Positions 1-5,137 of a stretch of DNA of 5,192 nt are shown one piece after another; within the stretch, counting starts at the first letter, position 1, and the number at the start of each line of letters is the position of its first letter. The DNA is from Mesorhizobium_K sp040049215 (GTDB lineage: Bacteria > Pseudomonadota > Alphaproteobacteria > Rhizobiales > Rhizobiaceae), in contig NZ_JBDZDN010000011.1 in the NCBI RefSeq assembly GCF_040049215.1, positions 1 through 5,192 of the forward strand, read 5' to 3'. The position numbers and the translations under genes are program-made. Below the pieces are notes generated by a model. The model was not told the DNA's origin, searched no databases, and saw nothing but the letters and a program-made list of their open reading frames with translations.

Positions 1-41
1 TGTTCGGCGGAGCGTTTGCCGCCAGTCGACTTCGAATTCAT
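1..41 (-). CDS. IS3-family transposase OrfA, N-terminal fragment (runs off the window)
   Basis: The minus-strand ATG at 41-39 opens 13 complete codons, MNSKSTGGKRSAE, before the window edge. A start of this form (Met-Asn-Ser-Lys-x-Thr-Gly-Gly-Lys-Arg-Ser-x-Glu) is typical of a common group of IS3-family OrfA proteins in Rhizobiales, where it precedes the helix-turn-helix domain that binds the IS ends. OrfA and OrfB are normally joined by programmed frameshifting into the active transposase. The likely ribosome binding site, AAGGAA, lies just upstream inside a hairpin (42-72). Whether the rest of the gene is intact cannot be judged here. The identification is from memory of the family and rests on 13 residues. 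Confidence 0.7.
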   Translation of the reverse strand, partial: MNSKSTGGKRSAE

Positions 42-72
42 GTTCGTTCCTTCGTCTCCGACGAGAACGAAC
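42..72 (-). promoter_or_regulatory. Hairpin covering the orfA ribosome binding site
   Basis: An 8-bp outer arm (42-49 with 65-72, GTTCGTTC/GAACGAAC) and a 4-bp inner arm (53-56 with 60-63, CGTC/GACG) form a stem. It has a 3/1 internal loop and a 3-base apical loop. On the minus strand the 3' arm contains the AAGGAA ribosome binding site and ends next to the orfA ATG at 41. Such a structure would lower transposase translation when transcripts enter from outside, as known for IS10 and IS50. That role here is an inference. Confidence 0.55.
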
Positions 73-107
73 ACTCCTTAAATCACACCCTCATTTCTGT
101 GCCATAG

Positions 108-1202
108 GCGCTGATCCCGGACACTCTCGGCGTCGGCGCGGGCGTGGCTTATATGTCTAGGGGTTTGAAGACGTATGAGTTGTTCGAAGCGCAGCGTGCG
201 GCTGCGCACTACGGTCGCTTGACGAGTGTCCACACCCGGTTCCACCTGAGCACCAAGCCCCCAACCGAATCCCAGATCGGAGCTGATGAGGTAATCGCCA
301 ATGCCGTTGCTCTGAAAGCCCCTCTGATCATCGCCCATGATAACGACTATGGATGGTGGGAAAATGAGGAAAAGCTGAGGCTCTTGCGAGAGCAGGGCTT
401 TAATATATGGGCAGAATATTATCCCTATGATGCTGCCGGGGGACAACCCAAGGCCGATTTCTTCAGACCTGAAATCTGGGAAGGGGAGTACGGCTACAAA
501 TACGAGGAGACCATCTTTGATCCGCAGGCCAACAAGTTCCTGAACAAGGAAGAGTTTCTGTCCCTGAGGAAATCCGATCCGACGCGGGCGATAGTCACGT
601 ATTTCCCTGCTCGAAAGAAGTGGCTGCCGTACTGGCTGCGCATGCCGGACATGACGGTAGCGTCGGACGCGATAGCAGGGAGAGGTGAGAACGGTCGACT
701 GTTGCCCGCCAACGCGCACGTGTCAGAGTACCGAGGGCATCCGCGAACTGCAGGCGCCTCAGTACGAGCGCTAAGGCTGGGACGCGAACAGGGCGTCCCT
801 CTGATGTTCACCCTTTCCCAGCTGAGCTACTGGAGCGCCAAGCACCTGGGCGACACCGGGCTCGAGGCGATGAAGCAGCGCGGCCGGGTGCAGGTGGGCA
901 AAGCGGCGGACCTGACGCTGTTTGATCCCAAGACCGTGGCAGATAACGCCAACTTCAGGCTGGGTGAAAACGGTCTGCCGCCGACCGGGGTTCCTTATGT
1001 CATCATCAACGGCACCGTCGTCGTGAAGGACGGCAAAGTCCTGCCGGTCAAGCCTGGCCAGCCGATCCGCTTTCCGGTGGAAGCGAAGGGCCGCTTCGAT
1101 CCGGTGACCGTCAACAAGTGGTTCGGCGACCACGTTATCAACGTGCCGGATATGCATGGAATGGATGATTCCGGTGCCGGACATATCACAACCGACAAGT
1201 GA
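108..1202 (+). pseudogene. N-acyl-D-amino-acid deacylase-type amidohydrolase, 5'-truncated
   Basis: This is the C-terminal part of a D-aminoacylase/N-acyl-D-glutamate deacylase family amidohydrolase, a zinc enzyme that removes N-acyl groups from D-amino acids. Homology starts at about 108 (ALIPDTLGVGAGVAYM), just after an in-frame TAG at 105-107. Counting from the GTG at 144, the visible metal and catalytic elements are His30 in TSVHTRF, His65 in IIAHDND and Asp175 in VASDA. The family block HLGDTGLEAMKQRGRVQVG (234-252) leads into the closing beta-sandwich (GKAADLTLFDP). The N-terminal 180-200 residues with the His-x-His metal motif and any signal peptide are missing. Neither the GTG at 144 nor the ATG at 153 has a ribosome binding site, so it is probably not translated as an enzyme. 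The remaining frame has no stops, which suggests recent loss. It ends 47 bases before the next gene, so the two were probably one operon. Confidence 0.88.
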
Positions 1203-1249
1203 CCAAGGGCAGGCGGAAAGAACAGACGACATAAGAAAGGAGAGTCCGC

Positions 1250-2329
1250 ATGAAACGGATACCAGCAGTGTTCGCATGCACGGTGATGGGGTTGATGCTG
1301 ACAGTGCCGGCCATCGCGGAAGACGGACTAAGCATTGGACACGACCCACGCAATTCTTCCACAGAGAATGCTACCACAAAAAACAATCATGCGACTTCTG
1401 TATCTGAAAATAAGTTAAAGCAGCTTGCACCATTGTTAGAAGGTATTGCATCAAAGCTTGTTGGCCGTATCGGAGTTGCCGCCAGGCCAATCGGCGGAAA
1501 AGAAGTTTTCGTTATCAACGGCGACGAACCCTTTGTCATGGCAAGCACATTCAAGGTAGCTATTGCAGTCGCTGTGCTTGACCGTGTGGACAAAGGACAA
1601 CTCGCACTCGAACAACTCGTCAATGTTACGCCGGAAATGATGGTTACCGGAGATAATGTACTAGCGACGAACTTTGTTCACCCCGGTCTGAATCTTTCGG
1701 TCGCAAATCTCATCGAGGCGATGATTACCGAGAGCGATAACACTGCAACAGATGTCTGCATAGGACTGGCAGGAGGACCGGCAGCTGTGACAGCCAAGTT
1801 ACAGAGCATCGGCATCAAGGATCAGCGGGTCGATCGAATGGTGGCTGAAATCATAAGGGACTTCTACGACCTTCCAGGCTTGGCGACAGCCAAAGTTGGC
1901 GCAGAAGCACTAAAGACTCCGGGATTCGCTGCGAAGCAGCCTCTTAGAAATCTCAAATACGAATCAGACCCCCGCGACCAGTCGACGCCCAATGCGATGC
2001 TGGATCTTCTAATGAAGATTGACGATGGTAGCGCGTTGAAAGCCAAGAGTCGCGAGTTTCTGCTCGGCACTATGTCGCGCACACGCACCGGAGTGGGTCG
2101 CCTCAAAGGACTGCTGCCGAAAGGAACCCCGGTGGCGCATAAGACTGGCACCATTGGTGGTGTGGCCAACGATGTTGGCTACATTACCCTCCCTGATGGC
2201 CGACGATTCGCCATAGCCGTCTTTACAAAAAGCAGCGAAACACCGGCACCTGACAGGGACCGAGCAATCGCCGAGGTCACCCGCACGTTGTATGATTACT
2301 TCTATTTGTTTCCGGCTACGGAGCGATGA
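1250..2329 (+). CDS. Exported class A beta-lactamase-like serine hydrolase
   Basis: This 359-aa protein has the class A beta-lactamase/penicillin-binding fold (beta-lactamase2 group). Residues 1-23 are a Sec signal peptide (Lys-Arg, hydrophobic core, Ala-Ile-Ala cleavage), so it acts in the periplasm. Residues 24-54 are an Asn/Ser/Thr-rich linker. The catalytic boxes are Ser99-Thr-Phe-Lys102, Ser162-Asp-Asn164 and Lys298-Thr-Gly-Thr301; Arg284 sits in the usual pre-KTG region. Serine-acylation chemistry should be intact. However, the ExxLN omega motif is absent: after Arg196 comes MVAE, so Glu200 is the nearest acid, and the omega region is about 32 residues longer than in TEM-type enzymes. 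It may be a true beta-lactamase, a D-peptidase or an esterase. A strong AAAGGAGAG (1236-1244) fixes the start. GC is low at 1381-1440 (21 of 60), unlike its neighbours, which suggests separate ancestry for that part. Confidence 0.9.
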   Translation: MKRIPAVFACTVMGLMLTVPAIAEDGLSIGHDPRNSSTENATTKNNHATSVSENKLKQLAPLLEGIASKLVGRIGVAARPIGGKEVFVINGDEPFVMASTFKVAIAVAVLDRVDKGQLALEQLVNVTPEMMVTGDNVLATNFVHPGLNLSVANLIEAMITESDNTATDVCIGLAGGPAAVTAKLQSIGIKDQRVDRMVAEIIRDFYDLPGLATAKVGAEALKTPGFAAKQPLRNLKYESDPRDQSTPNAMLDLLMKIDDGSALKAKSREFLLGTMSRTRTGVGRLKGLLPKGTPVAHKTGTIGGVANDVGYITLPDGRRFAIAVFTKSSETPAPDRDRAIAEVTRTLYDYFYLFPATER

Positions 2330-2466
2330 ATTGCCGCTCGTACAGTTGGCATCAACTTACATAGGTGTGGCTGGGTCAGCGCGCCTATCCTGTCCCTCTT
2401 TCGGCCAAGTGCCGCCGGAGGCAAACCGTTGCCGTAGTAGATCGGTGATGGGGGGAGAACGTTAGT

Positions 2467-2697
2467 ATGACAGTTGAACGTTCGGCCACCGAGCTTTACG
2501 ACATGATCGCGATACCCGGCGGCACCTTCCGCATGGGCTCAGACAAGCACTATTCGGAAGAGGCGGACCGGCAACTTGTGGGCCGATACCGGAATGGCGG
2601 CTTTCCGAGGGAGGAAGCAAAGAAGCTGACGTTCGCGCTTATCGATCGCGATCGCGTCGCTTGCCGAAGGGAAAGCGTGCGCTCGTCATCTGTATGA
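2467..2697 (+). pseudogene. Formylglycine-generating enzyme (SUMF1) family, N-terminal fragment
   Basis: The ORF has 76 codons, but only the first 33 are recognisable. Residues 13-33 (MIAIPGGTFRMGSDKHYSEEA) are the opening strand of the SUMF1/FGE-sulfatase domain. That family includes enzymes that convert a sulfatase cysteine to formylglycine, plus related ergothioneine-type oxidases. The usual continuation (Pro-Val-His-x-Val, then Phe-Trp-Ile) is absent. After position 2565 the reading frame continues into unrelated sequence and stops at 2697, against the usual 250-350 residues. The core domain and its active-site cysteines are lost. GGGGGGAG at 2450-2457 with nine bases to ATG is a workable ribosome binding site, so a useless peptide may still be made. 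The gene lies 137 bases after the beta-lactamase-like gene. Confidence 0.72.
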
Positions 2698-2796
2698 ACT
2701 TGCCCTAGGCTGCCTCGCGGCTTGATCTGGATCATTGCGATCCAGTCATCATGAGCGCTGACTAAGCACGGGTACAGGAACGTCGCATCGGGAGGG
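2566..2796 (+). other. Unassigned sequence after the FGE fragment, probably remnant DNA
   Basis: No known family is recognisable. The FGE-fragment frame carries on to 2697 with a charged, helix-like peptide (RNGGFPREEAKKLTF). A second frame opens after the TGA at 2627-2629 and runs to a TGA at 2723-2725; it reads like an alpha-helical protein end (SIAIASLAEGKACARHLYE). The two could be one helical protein split by a frameshift near 2630-2636, but this is speculation. A small perfect hairpin (CTGGATC at 2727-2733, GATCCAG at 2739-2745) has no T-run and no clear role. Confidence 0.3.
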
Positions 2797-2802
2797 GTGC
2801 CG

Positions 2803-2922
2803 GTGAGCCAGTTTTCGCTCGACAGACTGCCAATGCCACAGGCGGATCCCGCTTGTCGGGCGTCGCGTGCATCAACGGCGGCCTCCCCGGATGTTTCCCA
2901 CAATCAGGAGGTCATGGCATGA
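2803..2922 (+). CDS. Possible small protein of 39 aa, coupled to the downstream amidohydrolase
   Basis: A GTG start at 2803 has a good ribosome binding site, GGGAGG, at 2790-2795, seven bases upstream. The ORF encodes 39 residues and its TGA (2920-2922) overlaps the next gene's ATG (2919-2921) as ATGA, the classic arrangement for translational coupling. Its last codons also contain the AGGAGGT that serves the next gene. The peptide begins MSQFSLDRLPMPQ, is rich in Ala, Ser and Arg, and has no membrane segment, signal peptide or known motif. It may be a leader ORF, the tail of a lost gene, or chance. No family is recognised. Confidence 0.32.
   Translation: MSQFSLDRLPMPQADPACRASRASTAASPDVSHNQEVMA
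2906..2912 (+). promoter_or_regulatory. Ribosome binding site that sets the amidohydrolase start
   Basis: AGGAGGT stands six bases before the ATG at 2919. It favours that ATG over an in-frame upstream start at 2853 (no comparable site, and a 22-residue extension in front of the signal peptide). It also disfavours the ATG at 2914, which opens a two-codon frame. Confidence 0.85.
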
Positions 2923-4256
2923 ACTCGTTCAAACCCCTGCTCGCAGCCCTGGCGATGGCTGTCGTCTCCCCCGCCCTCGCCCAGCAGGCCGCGCAGCAGA
3001 CACTGTTCACCAACGTCAACGTCTTCGACGGCGTGAACGAGAAGCTGATGGAGAATGCCAGCGTTCTCGTCGAGGGCAACCTCATCAAGTCCGTCTCCAC
3101 TGTTCCCATCCCGTCGGACGGCGCGACCGTCATCGACGGCGGCGGTCGCACGCTGATGCCGGGCCTGATCGATGCGCACTGGCACACCATGTTCAACTTC
3201 TGGCCGATCAGCCAGGTCATGGGCGCCAATTTCGGCGCTCTCAGCATCGCTGCCGCGAAACACTCCGGAGAACAGCTGCTGCGCGGCTTCACGACGGTGC
3301 GCGATGTCGGCGGCAATGTCTTCGGGGTGAAGATGGCCATCGACACCGGGTTGGTCGACGGCCCGCGTATCTACCCGTCCGGGCCCTATATCGGCCAGAC
3401 CTCCGGTCACGGCGACTTCCGCGGCCCCAACGATGTGCCGGAAAATCCGGATACGCCGCTCGACTACACGCAAAGGATCGGCCACACGCTGATCGCCGAC
3501 GGTGTGCCCGACGTCATCAAGCGCACCCGTGAAGCACTGCGAATGGGCGCCAGCCAGATCAAGGCGATGGCAGGCGGCGGCGTCTCGTCGCTCTACGATC
3601 CGCTCGATGTCACGGAATACACCTTCGAGGAGGCCAAAGCGATCGTCGACGTCGCCAAGACCTGGAACACCTATGTCGCGATCCACGCCAACACAGACGC
3701 GGCCATCCGCATGTGGGGCGAAGCCGGCGCGCTGTCTGTCGAGCATGGCTTCTTCATCGAGGACGAGACCGCCAGGATGATGGCCGAGAAGGGCATCTGG
3801 TGGAGCATGCAGCCTATGGATGCGCATGGCGAGGACGCGTTCCAATTCGAAAGCCCCATCAGCACAGAAAAATACGAGGCCTGCGTCGCCGGCCTGGAGC
3901 AGGTCATTGCGCTCGCGAGGAAGTACAAGGTGAAGACGGCTTTCGGCACCGACCTGCTGTTCGATCCGGAATTGGCCGCGAAGGAAGGCAAGTTCCTCGC
4001 CAAGCTCAAGAAGTGGTACTCGCCCTACGAGGCGCTCAAGATGGCGACCTCGGACAATGCCGAGTTGCTGGTGCTCAGCGGTCCGCGCAATCCGTACTCC
4101 GACGGCCCGCTCGGCGTCGTCAAGCCGGGCGCCTACGCAGACCTGATCCTCGTTGACGGCAACCCACTCGAAAACCTCGATCTCGTCGCCGATCCCGGCA
4201 AGAACTTTGTCGTCATCATGAAGGACGGGAAGATCGTGAAGAACACGATCGACTAG
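2919..4256 (+). CDS. Secreted metal-dependent amidohydrolase, Xaa-Pro dipeptidase/imidazolonepropionase-like
   Basis: This 445-aa protein opens with a Sec signal peptide (MNSFKPLLAALAMAVVSPALA, cleavage after Ala21), so it is periplasmic or secreted. It is complete: an N-terminal beta-strand cap, a TIM-barrel core and a C-terminal return to the cap (GAYADLILVDGNPLENL). The binuclear metal-site elements are His87-x-His89 in LIDAHWHT, the probable carbamylated Lys215 in SQIKAMAGGG, His256 in VAIHAN, His276 in SVEHGF and Asp345 in FGTD. A GHGD at 163-166 is also typical of this prolidase-like group. Characterised relatives hydrolyse Xaa-Pro, Xaa-Arg/Lys and N-acyl or N-methylphosphonate amino-acid derivatives, so the exact substrate cannot be read from the sequence. 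The start is set by AGGAGGT at 2906-2912. Codons are strongly GC-rich (43 of 60 bases GC at 3121-3180), unlike the beta-lactamase-like gene. It looks functional. Confidence 0.93.
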   Translation: MNSFKPLLAALAMAVVSPALAQQAAQQTLFTNVNVFDGVNEKLMENASVLVEGNLIKSVSTVPIPSDGATVIDGGGRTLMPGLIDAHWHTMFNFWPISQVMGANFGALSIAAAKHSGEQLLRGFTTVRDVGGNVFGVKMAIDTGLVDGPRIYPSGPYIGQTSGHGDFRGPNDVPENPDTPLDYTQRIGHTLIADGVPDVIKRTREALRMGASQIKAMAGGGVSSLYDPLDVTEYTFEEAKAIVDVAKTWNTYVAIHANTDAAIRMWGEAGALSVEHGFFIEDETARMMAEKGIWWSMQPMDAHGEDAFQFESPISTEKYEACVAGLEQVIALARKYKVKTAFGTDLLFDPELAAKEGKFLAKLKKWYSPYEALKMATSDNAELLVLSGPRNPYSDGPLGVVKPGAYADLILVDGNPLENLDLVADPGKNFVVIMKDGKIVKNTID

Positions 4257-4273
4257 CTGAGGAGGGCATTTCG

Positions 4274-4396
4274 ATGAAAGCAGCAGCACTTGCGTTCCTG
4301 GGGTTGGCAAACACCACCGACCACACTCGGGCACTCGGAAACATGCCGCCGGCCGAGTTCGCAATGAAATCCACGCTGGAAACACAGGCCACATGA
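4274..4396 (+). pseudogene. Chimeric 40-codon ORF: signal-peptide-like start joined to a transposase tail
   Basis: A very strong ribosome binding site (GAGGAGGG, 4259-4266) precedes the ATG at 4274, 17 bases after the amidohydrolase stop. This is where the next operon gene would start. The first 12 residues, MKAAALAFLGLA, look like the beginning of a signal peptide. From about codon 13 the peptide becomes IS3-type transposase C-terminus (ALGNMPPAEFAMKSTLETQA). I infer that an exported protein, perhaps the outer-membrane protein whose end lies at 4452-4541, was broken by an insertion sequence that has itself mostly been deleted. The alternative is that the whole ORF is transposase debris. Confidence 0.5.
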
Positions 4397-4450
4397 GGCC
4401 CGAAAGGAAACCTTAGACTCTTATGCCGGAGGAGTTCAGGGTCTCAGGTC
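4304..4450 (+). mobile_element. Remnant of an IS3-type element: transposase C-terminus and right end
   Basis: The expected OrfB tail reads Asn-Thr-Thr-Arg-Pro-His-Ser-Ala-Leu-Gly-Asn. Here the stretch at about 4309-4337 gives NTT then DHTR then ALGN. In the alternate frame the middle reads RPHS. One lost base near 4316-4319 and one extra G near 4327-4329 explain this exactly. The tail ends with a TGA at 4394-4396, and the following bases to about 4450 resemble the non-coding right end of such an element. Only this right-hand piece remains. It does not share visible terminal sequence with the IS at the left edge, so the two are probably different elements. The exact ends are uncertain. Confidence 0.6.
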
Positions 4451-4451
4451 C

Positions 4452-4541
4452 GCCCTCCACAAGATTGGGACGGTTTCGAGTGCAAGTTCGTTCGGGGTCA
4501 CCAGCAACGATGTGATGTTGGGATTAAGCTACAAATTCTAA
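4452..4541 (+). pseudogene. C-terminal fragment of an outer-membrane beta-barrel protein
   Basis: In the frame ending at the TAA of 4539-4541, the last 29 codons read as the final strands of an opacity/Omp25-type barrel. The visible part is GTVSSASSSFGVTSNDVMLG, followed by a terminal Leu-Ser-Tyr-Lys-Phe. A final aromatic residue with alternating polar and hydrophobic residues is the signal recognised by the Bam assembly machinery. The usual protein has about 200-280 residues; the rest is missing, and the fragment begins right after the IS remnant. The signal-peptide-like start at 4274 may be its lost other end. The call depends on a short stretch, but the C-terminal signature is typical. Confidence 0.6.
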
Positions 4542-4566
4542 TATCGGCGGCTGGTCTCCGCGCGTA

Positions 4567-4728
4567 CTAGGTCGCAAGTTGGCTATTGATAGAAGCGATT
4601 CGCGCCAAGCAGGCCGTCCAATATAAAGCGGATATCGGCATCGCGACAGGAACTGCCCTTTGGACGCCCTTTACATCCGCGGATGCATCGATCCCCGCCA
4701 CTTCGGTATTGCTAATCTTGTTTGCCAT
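4567..4728 (-). CDS. Hypothetical small protein, 53 aa
   Basis: The minus-strand ATG at 4728-4726 has a GGAG at about 4739-4736, a normal spacing upstream, and the frame ends with TAG at 4569-4567. The N-terminal half is polar (MANKISNTEVAGIDASADVK). The C-terminal half is mostly apolar around AMPISALYWTACLARIA and could be one amphipathic or membrane helix. No signal peptide or known motif is seen and I do not recognise the family. The frame is also open for about 110 codons upstream of this ATG, but that extension is poorly protein-like and crosses a terminator hairpin, so the short form is preferred. It is convergent with the outer-membrane-protein fragment. Confidence 0.45.
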   Translation of the reverse strand: MANKISNTEVAGIDASADVKGVQRAVPVAMPISALYWTACLARIASINSQLAT

Positions 4729-4775
4729 CGTTCGTCTCCAGTTCAGGTCCGGCCAAATCCGGCCCCTGTACTGGG

Positions 4776-4798
4776 AAAAGCCCGCGCTCACGCGGGCT
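4776..4798 (-). terminator. Rho-independent terminator on the minus strand
   Basis: AGCCCGCG (4779-4786) pairs perfectly with CGCGGGCT (4791-4798) around a 4-base loop. On the minus strand the stem is followed by a T-run (TTTT, plus-strand A4779-A4776). It would end a leftward transcript coming from above 4800, about 50 bases before the 53-aa ORF. It could instead act as an attenuator in the leader of that ORF. Confidence 0.7.
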
Positions 4799-5137
4799 GA
4801 TAGTCCACGACTGGCAATTTGCTGCCCAGTCGCCAGCCAACCAATGGTTCCTTTGGGGTTGAAGTCCAGTCGTCTATGCGGGCGTCGGCGGCAGGAACTG
4901 TCATCGCCAGAGCGATTCCTAAATGTCGTGTTTGGGGCCGTGTATGGACGGCTCTCCGTTGCAAGGGACTCTTTGAGCCTTTTTTGCAGTAGCTGGTTGG
5001 TGCGGCCATGTATCCGACCTATAGGTGCGGCTTTTCCATGTGCCGCTGGCCATAATGCCATTCGCGCGGCTCAGGTCCCGATCGTAAGCTCGCACTCGAA
5101 GTGCACGGCCCCAGTGGGTTCTCCTGATCCGGCGGTT
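4799..5137 (-). other. Hairpin-rich stretch upstream of the terminator; possible small RNA or gene end
   Basis: No gene of known family is seen. A bulged hairpin pairs 4808-4816 with 4823-4832 (CGACTGGCA against TGCCCAGTCG). CCAGTCG occurs again at 4866-4872. A minus-strand ORF of 73 codons from 5009 ends with a TGA inside the terminator loop (4790-4788), finishing Leu-Pro-Val-Val-Asp-Tyr-Gln-Pro-Ala. It could be the 3' part of a real gene, but it has no convincing start or motif. Stable hairpins followed by a good terminator also fit a small non-coding RNA reading left. Neither explanation can be settled from this sequence alone. Confidence 0.3.

Larger units (their letters stand above)
1..104 (-). 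mobile_element. 5' end of an IS3-family insertion sequence, pointing left
   Basis: Read on the minus strand, the segment starts TGGCACAGAAATGAGGG, runs through a hairpin, and reaches an ATG that opens a peptide like the OrfA N-terminus of IS3-family elements. The terminal dinucleotide is TG on the minus strand (CA at 103-104 on the plus strand), as is usual for IS3 ends. Homology to a deacylase gene begins within a few bases of this point, so the boundary lies at about 104-107. The rest of the element is left of the window, so its other end and the target-site duplication cannot be seen. The family call rests on the short OrfA start and recalled family sequence, not on a search. Confidence 0.65.

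Noticed and set aside
78..83. TTAAAT as a -10 box of an outward IS promoter driving the beta-lactamase operon
   Set aside because: It matches only four of six positions and has no recognisable -35 at the proper distance.
2643..2654. 12-bp perfect palindrome CGATCGCGATCG
   Set aside because: Such short palindromes are common in GC-rich coding-like DNA. There is a single copy with no partner site or promoter context.
2853..2918. Upstream extension of the amidohydrolase (22 extra residues)
   Set aside because: It would put non-hydrophobic residues before a clear signal peptide and ignore the AGGAGGT six bases before the ATG at 2919.
2904..4394. Long minus-strand ORF of 496 codons opposite the amidohydrolase
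   Set aside because: It is the antisense shadow of a GC-rich gene. The plus strand has a signal peptide, a full set of metal-binding motifs and a ribosome binding site; the minus-strand product has no recognisable domain.
1..4450. A composite transposon bounded by two copies of the same IS
   Set aside because: The left IS end and the right IS remnant share no visible terminal sequence, so they appear to be different elements.
4966..4985. Weak hairpin (GGACTC/GAGCC with a bulge) followed by six T on the plus strand
   Set aside because: The stem is only five pairs and no plus-strand gene ends nearby, so a terminator is not supported.
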